In this document: positions 35,107 through 42,749 of the stretch, in pieces
Position numbering within the stretch: position 1 is the first letter of the stretch
Layout of the letters: the number at the start of each line of letters is the position of its first letter
From: Desulfurobacteriaceae bacterium
GTDB taxonomy: Bacteria; Aquificota; Aquificia; Desulfurobacteriales; Desulfurobacteriaceae
Length of the DNA: 46,553 nucleotides
NCBI GenBank assembly: GCA_027051905.1
Contig: JALUGO010000017.1
Span: forward strand, 1 to 46,553
Reading direction: 5' to 3'
Notes under the pieces: model-generated
Databases searched by the model: none
What the model was told of the DNA's origin: nothing
What the model saw: the letters and a program-made list of their open reading frames with translations, nothing else
Program-made: the position numbers and the translations under genes

Positions 35107-36092
35107 CTGCTTACCTCCTCTAAAGACATTCTGGGGAGAGCTCCCACCTCCAATGAATCTCCACCTTCTAATAGGAACCGCCTGTATCCCACGTAGGCTA
35201 CCATCGCTCCGTTGTCTGACGTAAACTCCATCTTCGGCAGGTAAACCCTGTATCCTTGCTCTTCAATCTCTTTCAGCTTTTCCCTTAAAAGGCTGTTCGC
35301 AGAAACTCCTCCAGAAACGGCAATCCTCTTAACTTCCGTTTCCTTCAATGCCTTTTTCAGCTTTCCCACCAAATACTCAACTGCCGTTTTCTGAAAAGAG
35401 GCTGCAATCTGCTCTGGCGGATAGCCCTTCTCAATCAGCCGTCTTACTGCCGTCTTAATTCCGCTGAAGCTGTAGTTGAAGCCCTTTACTCGGGGTTTTG
35501 GGAGCTCCAAATACTCCCCCTCAAACTCCCTGTAAATCCTGTCTATTACAGGCCCTCCCGGATATCCGAGGTTCAGCATTTTCGCTACCTTGTCGTAAGC
35601 CTCTCCAACTGCGTCGTCCAGCGTTTTACCGATTACTCTGTACTTTCCAAACTCCTCTGCCAGAACTATTAACGTGTGGCCTCCGCTTACAACCAGTCCT
35701 AAAAACGGGTATTCCGGCTCGCTCCCAATAAAAGGAGAGAGCAGATGTGCCTCTATGTGGTGAACTCCCTTAAATGGTATATCCTTCCAGAACGCAACTC
35801 CCTTCCCAAACGTAAGTCCAACCAAAAGGGCGGGTAAAAGGCCAGGAGCTCTTGTAACGGCCACGAGCCGGATGTCCTCTACACCGATTCCTGCGACTCT
35901 TAGGGCCTCTTCAAATACAACGTCTATGTTCTCTGCGTGTTTCCTTGCTGCAACCTCCGGGACAACTCCTCCAAATGGCCGGTGGAACTCGTACTGAGAC
36001 GAGACGATGTTGCTCAAAACCTTGTTCCCGTGCCCGTCGTAAACGGCAATAGATGTATCGTCGCAGGACGTGTCTATTCCGACTACCAGCAC
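35103..36092 (-). CDS. tsaD: tRNA N6-threonylcarbamoyladenosine synthesis protein TsaD
   Basis: Transfers the threonylcarbamoyl group to A37 of ANN-decoding tRNAs, with TsaB and TsaE. The ASKHA fold is clear: VVGIDTSCDDTSIAVYD at the N-terminus; the metal-binding His residues in VAARKHAENI and VHHIEAHLLSPF; LVVSGGHTLIV; and the C-terminal ISGG-type loop AVSGGVSANSLLREKL. The length of 329 is normal. The start is GTG 36092, which overlaps the stop of the small upstream gene (TAGTG). The stop overlaps the CTG of the DUF123 gene. Confidence 0.97.
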   Translation of the reverse strand: MLVVGIDTSCDDTSIAVYDGHGNKVLSNIVSSQYEFHRPFGGVVPEVAARKHAENIDVVFEEALRVAGIGVEDIRLVAVTRAPGLLPALLVGLTFGKGVAFWKDIPFKGVHHIEAHLLSPFIGSEPEYPFLGLVVSGGHTLIVLAEEFGKYRVIGKTLDDAVGEAYDKVAKMLNLGYPGGPVIDRIYREFEGEYLELPKPRVKGFNYSFSGIKTAVRRLIEKGYPPEQIAASFQKTAVEYLVGKLKKALKETEVKRIAVSGGVSANSLLREKLKEIEEQGYRVYLPKMEFTSDNGAMVAYVGYRRFLLEGGDSLEVGALPRMSLEEVSS

Positions 36093-36328
36093 TACTCAAC
36101 CTCTAAGTCCCAGTAGATTTCCGGCCTGTGTCCTAACCTCTCCTCAAAACTTCCGGCTATCTCAATAATCTTATCTGCAACTGTTCTCTTAACATTTTTA
36201 CTCTCTGCAATCACTTTCAGACAGGCGTCTATGTATATTTCACAGACGGGAACGATCTCAACCCTTTTAACTCCCGGTATCTTCTCAACCTCTTCAACTA
36301 TTTTCTTAACAAAGTCCATCTCTTCCAT
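36092..36328 (-). CDS. Small conserved-looking protein of unknown function
   Basis: A 78-residue acidic protein I do not recognise. The predicted order is helix (FVKKIVEEVEKI), strand (RVEIVPVCEIYIDACLKVI), helix (RTVADKIIEIAGSFEERLG), strand (PEIYWDLEVE), a small alpha/beta unit reminiscent of ferredoxin-like domains. Two Cys lie at about 29 and 36 but form no metal motif. ATG 36328 has an AGGGAG leader. The stop overlaps the tsaD start, so the two are translationally coupled; a link to tRNA modification is possible but not shown. Confidence 0.65.
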   Translation of the reverse strand: MEEMDFVKKIVEEVEKIPGVKRVEIVPVCEIYIDACLKVIAESKNVKRTVADKIIEIAGSFEERLGHRPEIYWDLEVE

Positions 36329-36340
36329 ACTCTACTCCCT

Positions 36341-38227
36341 CTACTCCTTTTTAAGAACAACTATCTGGTTTCTCAGTGTTTTAACTGTTGTGTTGAAGAG
36401 TTCCCTCAAATCCTGATACTCGTTAACGGGAATTACGCTTTTGTTGAGAACCATCTGTGAGTGGAAATGGAGCTCCCTTCCCTCAACTTCCCATTTTATT
36501 GAGAAGCTTCCAACTCTGTTTTTGAAACTGTAGTTTTCAGGCTTCAGGTAAAGGGTATAACCTGCCGGGAGCTCTAATTTGACGTCTGAAACTTTTTCCA
36601 TCTTATACCCAACAACGTATGGGTATCTCCTGCTCTTTGCCGCAACTAAACTCACGAGCCTGCTGTAGTCTGGAGTTGGAAACTTGGCAAGGAGATAGTG
36701 GGAAGTTATTGTTCCGTAGTTTCTGTCCTTTCCTTCAATCTTAATCCATACGTCTTTCTCGTTTAAGTCTCTGTAGTTTGAAATCTCATACCTTTCAACG
36801 TCAAACCCGGGGGAGACCTTTGCAGCCAGTTCCTCAACGTGCCTCCTTATCTGTTCGGAGGGAGCTCCCGTCAGCCTCGCCCTCTCAATAACTCCATAAA
36901 TTCCTGTATAATCAAACTTAAACTTACCTTCTAAACTTCCAAATAGTTTAAGAGTGAACTTACCGCTGAATCCTTCAACGTTAGCATCTGGCGGAAATAC
37001 AGGCGTTTCTGCAACTGTCCCTCTCTCCTTCTCAACGTCAACAATCAGAACTCTTCTTCCCTGGTCGCTCGGAGGCAGATAACCAAAGGGAACAAAGTCG
37101 GAGGTTGTGTCCATAAAGAACCACTTACCTTTCCACTTTATTGCCGCTATCTCATGGTTAAAGGCCGTAGGCATCGGCATTTCGGGATCCATGTTTGCCC
37201 TGCTGAGGGTCGGAATTAGAACTGGATATCCCTTAACGCCTATAACCTTCAGCATAGCAATCAGGAGCGTTGCGTGGTCTTTACAGTCTCCATACCTGTT
37301 TCTGAGAATTTCCGAAGCCTTGTGGGGTTTATACCCGTTTATTCCAAACTCCATTCCTACGTATCTTATGTTCTGTGCAACGAAGTTGTAGATAGCCTTA
37401 ATTTTCTCTTTCTCTGTCTTTTTTCCCTTAACAACTTTCAGTGTAGTTTCCCTTACAAACTTGTCCGGCTTAACGGCCTCTTTAGCAAGGTCTGAATACC
37501 ACTTTGCAACTTCCTGCCAGCTCTTTAAAGACGTTATAGCAACCCTTTTTGCCACTTCTTCAAACGGAGGCATACTGGGTTCCTTCACTATCGGCGGAAC
37601 GTTTTTTACTACCCAGGAGAGCTCCACAAACTTTCCCAAATCCTTTTTTAGCGGTTGAGATTCCTTTTCGCTCATGTTGTATGTTTTGAATCTGAAATAC
37701 TTTCCCTTTGGAATCAGTGCTTTAAATACCGCTTCTTTAACAGGATACTCGTCCTGCAGGTAGTCTGTTTCCCAGAACTGGTTTTTCATGTAGGGTTTAA
37801 CCGTTTTCAACACGTAAGCGTATTTGATTACAGAACCTACCCTCACCCCCGGCATTGAGATTGTTCTGTACTTGAGATCTGAGTAGATTGGAGCTTCTGA
37901 TACAAACGGCGGATAAACTGTATTTATTGCCCTCTTTCCCGGCTTTAGAACTTTTCCGTCTGGAGTCACAGTGTAGGCGTAGAGAATCTTTAGTTTCTGG
38001 TGCTCTGTTGAAAAGGGAATAACTATCTCTCCAAAGTCCTGAATTCCCCTTTTTCCAGTTATCTTTACTGCCTTCTCTTCCTTCCAGATTTTCCTTCCAT
38101 CTGGGAAGAACTTAACAGTGCACCTGTCGTAGAGAATAACAGCTCCGTAGTTTTTCTCCTTTTCCTTAGCCAGAGTGGGTGTGATAAGGAACAGAACAGT
38201 CAAAATGGCGGTTAGAAGCTGTTTCAT
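36341..38227 (-). CDS. Exported DUF3857 / transglutaminase-like protein
   Basis: A 628-residue exported protein. Residues 1-20 (MKQLLTAILTVLFLITPTLA) are a signal peptide. A DUF3857 domain covers about 30-240. The transglutaminase-like core at about 265-390 keeps the catalytic triad: Cys in NRYGDCKDHATLL, His in TAFNHEIAAIKW and Asp in FFMDTTSDF. A C-terminal beta-rich region follows. I start at ATG 38227 after AAGGAGGG; an earlier in-frame codon at 38275 would place 16 residues before the signal peptide. The family is common in bacterial envelopes; its substrate is unknown. It ends 12 bases before the start of the 78-residue gene downstream. Confidence 0.9.
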   Translation of the reverse strand: MKQLLTAILTVLFLITPTLAKEKEKNYGAVILYDRCTVKFFPDGRKIWKEEKAVKITGKRGIQDFGEIVIPFSTEHQKLKILYAYTVTPDGKVLKPGKRAINTVYPPFVSEAPIYSDLKYRTISMPGVRVGSVIKYAYVLKTVKPYMKNQFWETDYLQDEYPVKEAVFKALIPKGKYFRFKTYNMSEKESQPLKKDLGKFVELSWVVKNVPPIVKEPSMPPFEEVAKRVAITSLKSWQEVAKWYSDLAKEAVKPDKFVRETTLKVVKGKKTEKEKIKAIYNFVAQNIRYVGMEFGINGYKPHKASEILRNRYGDCKDHATLLIAMLKVIGVKGYPVLIPTLSRANMDPEMPMPTAFNHEIAAIKWKGKWFFMDTTSDFVPFGYLPPSDQGRRVLIVDVEKERGTVAETPVFPPDANVEGFSGKFTLKLFGSLEGKFKFDYTGIYGVIERARLTGAPSEQIRRHVEELAAKVSPGFDVERYEISNYRDLNEKDVWIKIEGKDRNYGTITSHYLLAKFPTPDYSRLVSLVAAKSRRYPYVVGYKMEKVSDVKLELPAGYTLYLKPENYSFKNRVGSFSIKWEVEGRELHFHSQMVLNKSVIPVNEYQDLRELFNTTVKTLRNQIVVLKKE

Positions 38228-38240
38228 CTTTCCCTCCTTC

Positions 38241-38453
38241 TTATTTTTGTGCTGAAACAAGCAGTAATTTCCCAACTATTGGAATATCAATGTCTCCTTT
38301 CTTTGAAACTCCTTCAACTTCAATTCCAACTATTTCTCCATTCTCATCGTAATCAACTACTATTCCTTCAGCAATTTCTTCCGATTCTGCACTTGGAGTT
38401 CCTCTCAGTTCAACGTAGAGCGTATCTGTTTCAGGGTAGTATTTAAACTTCAT
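38241..38453 (-). CDS. DUF2283 small protein (possible antitoxin-like partner)
   Basis: A 70-residue protein matching DUF2283: YPETDTLYVELRG, SEEIAEGIVVDYDENGEIVG and a final beta segment. The family is often encoded beside a DUF4258-type small protein, and such pairs have been proposed as toxin-antitoxin modules, without strong experimental proof that I know of. Here its ATG overlaps the stop of exactly such a partner (ATGA). An odd feature is the extended C-terminus (DIPIVGKLLLVSAQK). Confidence 0.8.
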   Translation of the reverse strand: MKFKYYPETDTLYVELRGTPSAESEEIAEGIVVDYDENGEIVGIEVEGVSKKGDIDIPIVGKLLLVSAQK

Positions 38454-38704
38454 CTCTTCCTCCGTTTGAAGTTCCTATCAAAGAATGCGTTGTGCACGGT
38501 TTCTCCATCTTCTAATAGGACTACTCTTAAATATTTCTTTTCCTCTGGTATGTAAATCCAGCCTCGTATTCTTCCGTCAGCTTGAACTTCCTTAAATACA
38601 AACTTTCCCATTCCGGCACTTTCAATCCATTCTGGTTTAATATATGGCCTTTTCCTGATAACAATTTCTGAAAAGTATCTTGTTGTTTTACCAAAGACCT
38701 TCAA
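38450..38704 (-). CDS. DUF4258-like small protein (possible toxin-like partner)
   Basis: An 84-residue basic protein. The pattern RPYIKPEWIESA, then DGRIRGWIYIPEEKKYLRVV, then EDGETVHNAFFDRNFKRR resembles the small proteins found next to DUF2283, of the DUF4258/RelE-like size class. The start is TTG 38704; the codon before it in frame is preceded by a stop, and AAGGG lies upstream. It follows glmM by 19 bases. A RelE-like fold is inference; key catalytic residues are not defined for this family. Confidence 0.7.
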   Translation of the reverse strand: MKVFGKTTRYFSEIVIRKRPYIKPEWIESAGMGKFVFKEVQADGRIRGWIYIPEEKKYLRVVLLEDGETVHNAFFDRNFKRRKR

Positions 38705-38723
38705 AGGTTACCCTTACCATTAT

Positions 38724-40073
38724 CTATTCTTCCACTATCTCGTCCTCTCTAACGGCCTGAAGTATCTTCCTAATAACCCTGTCTATCAGTTCTTCAGATT
38801 CAGCCTCAACCATTACCCTCAGTAAAGGCTCTGTTCCCGAATATCTGATAACTAATCTTCCCCTACCGGAGAGCTCCCTCTCAACCTCCTCCTTCGTCCT
38901 CTGGAGGTTCTCTAAACTCTCAAGGGGCGGTTTCTCTTTAACTCTAACGTTCTCAAGCTTCTGCGGGAACGTTTCTATCCCTTTGAAAATCTCACTCATC
39001 GGCTTTTTCAAAGACTTTACAATTGAAGCTATGAGGACAGAGGTCAGTATCCCGTCTCCGGTCTTTCCGAACTCCCTGACAATTATGTGGCCAGACTGCT
39101 CTCCTCCAACTACTGCTCCCACTTCCTTCATCTTCTCTGCTACAAACCTGTCTCCAACTGGAGTTCTGTGTAGATTCATTCCCAGCCCTTTGAGGAACTT
39201 CTCAAGCCCCAAGTTGCTCATAACCGTTGCAACAACCTCTTTTGATTTATCGCTGAAGTGTGCCGCCAGAATTGCAATCAGTTTGTCCCCGTCTATTACG
39301 TTTCCCTCTTCATCTACAGCTATACACCTGTCCCCGTCTCCGTCGTAGGCAAATCCCATGTGGAGATGGAGTTCCCTTACTTTCTGAGCTATAAACTCCG
39401 GGTGGAGAGCTCCGCACCCGTCGTTTATGTTCTTCCCGTCTGGCTCTGCGTTAAAGGTAAATACCTTTGCTCCAAGGGCGTTAAACACGTCTGGAGCTAT
39501 CTGGAACGTTGCTCCGTTAGCGCAGTCTATTCCTATTTTCAGCCCTGCTAAATACCTTCCTGCAGACTCAAGGTGTTTTTTATACATCTCAATCAGGTTG
39601 TATCCGTCAAAAACCCTTCCAATCTCGTCTGGGTTTGCCCTCGGGAGTTCATACTTGTTGAAAATTACAAGCTCCAGTCCCCCTTCCTCAGCTTCGGAGA
39701 ACTTTTCCCCTTCCTGGTTAAAGAACTTCAGCCCGTTGTATTCGTAAGGGTTGTGTGAAGCTGAAATCATCACTCCGCCTGAGAAATCTCCCTTATCAAC
39801 GAAAAATGAGATTGCAGGGGTTGGAACAACTCCAACATCAACAACATCAACTCCTGTAGCCGTTAAGCCCCCTATAAACGCCGACTTAATCATGTCTGAA
39901 GAGAGCCTAGGGTCTTTCCCTACAACAACTGTGTGCTTTCTCTCCGGAAACTTTGCGTTGAGGTAAGTTCCGTATGCAAGCCCGATTTTCTGAACCATTT
40001 CGGGGGTTAGCGGGTATCTATTTGCTATTCCTCTAATTCCATCTGTTCCAAATAGTTTTCTCTTTACCTTCAT
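38724..40073 (-). CDS. glmM: Phosphoglucosamine mutase GlmM
   Basis: Converts glucosamine 6-phosphate to glucosamine 1-phosphate on the way to UDP-GlcNAc. The 449-residue protein shows KLFGTDGIRGIANRYPLTPE, the phospho-Ser loop GVMISASHNPYEYNG near 98-112, the metal loop DGDGDRCIAVD, the sugar loop GEQSGHI, and the phosphate-binding RYSGTEPLLRVM. It overlaps ybbR by 41 bases at its start, with GCAGGAG before ATG 40073. The order cdaA-ybbR-glmM is conserved in many bacteria and links c-di-AMP to wall precursor supply, since GlmM can bind and restrain CdaA. Confidence 0.98.
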   Translation of the reverse strand: MKVKRKLFGTDGIRGIANRYPLTPEMVQKIGLAYGTYLNAKFPERKHTVVVGKDPRLSSDMIKSAFIGGLTATGVDVVDVGVVPTPAISFFVDKGDFSGGVMISASHNPYEYNGLKFFNQEGEKFSEAEEGGLELVIFNKYELPRANPDEIGRVFDGYNLIEMYKKHLESAGRYLAGLKIGIDCANGATFQIAPDVFNALGAKVFTFNAEPDGKNINDGCGALHPEFIAQKVRELHLHMGFAYDGDGDRCIAVDEEGNVIDGDKLIAILAAHFSDKSKEVVATVMSNLGLEKFLKGLGMNLHRTPVGDRFVAEKMKEVGAVVGGEQSGHIIVREFGKTGDGILTSVLIASIVKSLKKPMSEIFKGIETFPQKLENVRVKEKPPLESLENLQRTKEEVERELSGRGRLVIRYSGTEPLLRVMVEAESEELIDRVIRKILQAVREDEIVEE

Positions 40074-40701
40074 CTCCTGCCTCCAGGATGATTTCTACCT
40101 TCTGAGGTTCAACTCTGTATCTTGATTTCAGATTTACTTCGATTACTGCGGGGAATTTTACTTCTGAAACGTCAACTTTTTCCGTTTTTACAGAAATTAC
40201 ACTTGTTGCAGACTCTTCGGGAAGAGAGACAACTGCATAGTTGGGAATAACCCTTATTTTGACTTTTCCTGTTAGTCCTGTAAGTTCAACCTTAACGGGA
40301 ACAGCTTTCCTTATCAGTTTCTCAACTTTTACTCTGATCTTTTCTGGACTAACGCTTTTAACCTTTAAAGTTGAGAACGGAAGTTTGATTGAATCTTTAT
40401 TCAGTTTCCACTCAATCCATCCGCTTTCCTGAGGGAGCTCCCCCCTGAGAAAAACTTTTACCCTTCCCTCCTCCTTCAGCTGGATGATTTCCCTTCTATA
40501 CCCTTCAACCTTCAGTTTCAGTTCTCGGGGTGAGTAGTCAACAATCTGGTAATCGCCGGCAGGAATGATAATGTATTTAACGGTTAACGTTGCTTCAGTA
40601 ATCTCCTTATTTGCTGCAAGGAACCAGAGTAAAACGGAGAAAACAACGGCTATAATCTTGTAGTGTAGGTTTTCTGTAAAAAACTTATGCACACTCTTCA
40701 T
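40033..40701 (-). CDS. YbbR-domain protein (CdaR-like regulator of diadenylate cyclase)
   Basis: A 222-residue membrane-anchored protein. One N-terminal span (YKIIAVVFSVLLWFLAANK at about 14-32) is followed by two YbbR-type beta domains (about 35-120 and 125-205). CdaR homologues regulate the membrane cyclase CdaA; the gene order here is the same. It has fewer YbbR repeats than Bacillus CdaR (four). The start lies 17 bases inside cdaA, and its last 41 bases are shared with glmM in another frame. Confidence 0.85.
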   Translation of the reverse strand: MKSVHKFFTENLHYKIIAVVFSVLLWFLAANKEITEATLTVKYIIIPAGDYQIVDYSPRELKLKVEGYRREIIQLKEEGRVKVFLRGELPQESGWIEWKLNKDSIKLPFSTLKVKSVSPEKIRVKVEKLIRKAVPVKVELTGLTGKVKIRVIPNYAVVSLPEESATSVISVKTEKVDVSEVKFPAVIEVNLKSRYRVEPQKVEIILEAGDEGKEKTIWNRWN

Positions 40702-41497
40702 TCGATTTCCTCTTTAAAAGAGAGAATCTTCCCTTCCTTTCCGGTGTTTTTATCAGCAGTCCTTTTAAGACTTTCTTCAGCTTTTGAGGGTCAAGGTTTT
40801 TAATCATCTTTCCAGAATAGGAGACAGATACAGCTCCGGTCTCTTCAGATACAGCTACAACAACAGCATCGGTTTCTTCTGTTATTCCTATTGCAGCTCT
40901 GTGCCTTGTTCCAACTGTTTGAGGGAGGTTGGGATTCAGCGAAAGGGGAAGAAAAGCACCGGCTTTGTAGATTTTATCCTTTCTTATAACTGTTGCTCCA
41001 TCATGTAGAGGTGTTCCCGGCCAGAAAATGGTTATGAGGAGTTCCTTGCTAACCTTTCCATCAACCACGGTTCCTGCTTCTGTGTAGTTGTCAAGGTCAA
41101 TTTCCCTCTCTATGACGATAAGAGCTCCTATCCTGTCTTCAGACATTGCCGCCGCTGCCCGGACGATTTCCTCTATTACCCGTTCTGCCTCCTCTTCAGA
41201 CGTGAAAATTCCAAACTTCTGCTCTCCTATTCTTGCCAAAAGTCTTCTGATTTCCGGCTGGAATATCACTATCAGACCAAACGTTCCAACGGTTATGAGG
41301 CTGTTGAAGATGAACGATAGTGTGTAAAGGTGGAGAGCTTTTGCCACAGCTCCTAAAACGAGGAACAGGAACAGCCCAATTAAAACCTGAGCAGCTCTCG
41401 TTTGAGATAGATGTTTGAGAACCCAGTATATGGCGGCAGCAACGAGGAGTATGTCTATTAAATCCCACAGCGTCAGATTGGGAATAAACTCTAACAC
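40685..41497 (-). CDS. cdaA: Diadenylate cyclase CdaA (DisA_N family)
   Basis: Makes cyclic di-AMP from two ATP. The 270-residue protein has three N-terminal membrane spans (to about residue 90), then the DAC domain with the two signature stretches LHDGATVIRKDKIYKAGAFL and TRHRAAIGITEE. Both catalytic motifs (DGA and RHR) are intact. The start is GTG 41497 with GAGGAGG upstream; the stop of folP lies 7 bases inside. It forms the cdaA-ybbR-glmM cassette. Confidence 0.96.
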   Translation of the reverse strand: MLEFIPNLTLWDLIDILLVAAAIYWVLKHLSQTRAAQVLIGLFLFLVLGAVAKALHLYTLSFIFNSLITVGTFGLIVIFQPEIRRLLARIGEQKFGIFTSEEEAERVIEEIVRAAAAMSEDRIGALIVIEREIDLDNYTEAGTVVDGKVSKELLITIFWPGTPLHDGATVIRKDKIYKAGAFLPLSLNPNLPQTVGTRHRAAIGITEETDAVVVAVSEETGAVSVSYSGKMIKNLDPQKLKKVLKGLLIKTPERKGRFSLLKRKSNEECA

Positions 41498-42699
41498 TTT
41501 ACCTCCTCAACGGCGGAAAGGAGCTCCAGCGCCTCAACTGTCTCTTTAACGTCGTGAACCCTTACAATTTTAGCTCCGTTTGCTGCCGAAATCACGGCAG
41601 CAGAGATACTTCCTGCCACTCTCTTTTCAGGAACTTCCACCCCGGTTATCTTTCCTATGAAACTTTTCCTTGAGGCTCCTATCAGAATTGGTCTTCCTAA
41701 AACCTTTAACTCGTTCAACTTCTTTAATATACATAGGTTGTCCTCAAGTCTCTTCCCGAAACCTATTCCTGGGTCAACTATCAGCTGTTCCCTGTTTACT
41801 CCCTTCTCCTCGGCCTTTTTAATCACTTTTCTGAAATAGTCAACAATTTCTCCCATAACGTCTTCGTAGTATGGGTTTTTCTGCATATCCTTTGGCGTTC
41901 CCTTTATGTGCATCACAACGGCGGGGCACTTAAACTCCGCAACAACCTCTGCCATTTTCTCGTCAAACCTGAAACCGCTTATGTCGTTGACTATGTCTGC
42001 TCCTGCACTTAGTGCCTCTTTGGCAACTCTGCTTTTGTAGGTATCTATGGAGATGAAAAAGCTATCTCCAAGTCTCTTCCTTATCTCTTCAATTACAGGT
42101 ATTACCCTTTTTAGTTCTTCTTCCTCAGGAACAGGTTCTGAGCCGGGGCGGGTTGATTCCCCTCCTACGTCAATAATTTTAGCCCCCTCCTCCAGCATCT
42201 CCTCACACCGATTTACTGCTGCGTCAACTCTGTTGAACTTTCCGCCGTCTGAGAATGAATCCGGGGTGACGTTGAGTATTCCCATAACGACGGGTTTCTT
42301 CAGAGGAAGTTCCCTTCCCCTGTATCTTACAGTAAATTCTTTCCTTGTAAAATTTTCAAAGCTCTCCTTCAGCAATCTTCCTAATTCTTTTAAGCCGTAG
42401 GGCTGCGCAGAGAGTTTCTTCGTTAGCCGGCGGAGTTCCCTCTCATTTACCATCAGAAGAACTGTCCACGTTCCCGGCTTAAAGGCCGAGGCGCTTCTTG
42501 GAACGGCACAGTCTCCCCCTACTGATATTGCGTCCTGCTTAAGTATGTTCGCTCCCCTTGTGTCTATCCCTTCAATCTCAAACAGGTAAGTTTTCCCCTT
42601 CAGGTTCAGTATATTTATACCTTCAGGAGTGTTTCCCAGCTTTTTGAGGTATTCTGAGAGCTCCTTCTTGTTTTTTATCTCTTTAACTCTTACTTTCAC
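41491..42699 (-). CDS. folP: Dihydropteroate synthase with N-terminal extension
   Basis: Joins p-aminobenzoate to dihydropterin diphosphate in folate synthesis. The catalytic TIM barrel begins near residue 132 (KPVVMGILNVTPDSFSDGG) and contains IDVGGESTRPGSEPV, DIVNDISGFRFD, IVDPGIGFGKR and the C-terminal VRVHDVKETVEAL. The first 130 residues form a separate domain (ILKQDAISVGGDCAVPRSA) not found in E. coli FolP but seen in some thermophile homologues. The start is GTG 42699. Its end overlaps cdaA by 7 bases, so folate and c-di-AMP genes are co-transcribed. Confidence 0.95.
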   Translation of the reverse strand: MKVRVKEIKNKKELSEYLKKLGNTPEGINILNLKGKTYLFEIEGIDTRGANILKQDAISVGGDCAVPRSASAFKPGTWTVLLMVNERELRRLTKKLSAQPYGLKELGRLLKESFENFTRKEFTVRYRGRELPLKKPVVMGILNVTPDSFSDGGKFNRVDAAVNRCEEMLEEGAKIIDVGGESTRPGSEPVPEEEELKRVIPVIEEIRKRLGDSFFISIDTYKSRVAKEALSAGADIVNDISGFRFDEKMAEVVAEFKCPAVVMHIKGTPKDMQKNPYYEDVMGEIVDYFRKVIKKAEEKGVNREQLIVDPGIGFGKRLEDNLCILKKLNELKVLGRPILIGASRKSFIGKITGVEVPEKRVAGSISAAVISAANGAKIVRVHDVKETVEALELLSAVEEVKC

Positions 42700-42749
42700 T
42701 TTTAATATCTCCGATTGCGTTTTTCAGAAATTATACTTTCGGGTGGCGC

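Larger units (their letters stand above)
1385..41527. repeat. Highly iterated palindrome GGAGCTCC (dispersed, about 32 copies)
   Basis: Hand-counted exact copies begin at 1385, 1703, 1730, 4559, 5741, 7748, 7764, 9401, 10144, 10259, 11538, 12864, 14215, 16426, 18161, 19764, 19776, 21609, 23649, 24967, 25239, 27295, 27920, 29123, 29355, 31348, 32859, 35511, 36469, 36861, 40434 and 41520. Chance predicts fewer than one in a window of this size and composition. Roughly 40 more sites carry only the GAGCTC core. Some are longer palindromes, for example GCGGAGCTCCGC at 12862-12873. All lie in coding DNA, read as Glu-Leu, Gly-Ala-Pro or Ser-Ser. None occurs in the AT-rich segments at 22.1-22.8, 31.6-32.2 and 45.4-46.5 kb. 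Confidence 0.8.

Noticed and set aside
1385-41527. GGAGCTCC as a ribosome binding site or as a simple result of Glu-Leu coding
   Set aside because: Copies lie inside genes away from starts and in three codon phases, so neither explanation covers them; codon-pair bias may add to the count and should be tested.
42715-42737. Promoter TTGCGT / TATACT for the DHH-CBS-nucleotidyltransferase gene
   Set aside because: Spacer is only 11 bases; the -10 may be real but the pair is not.
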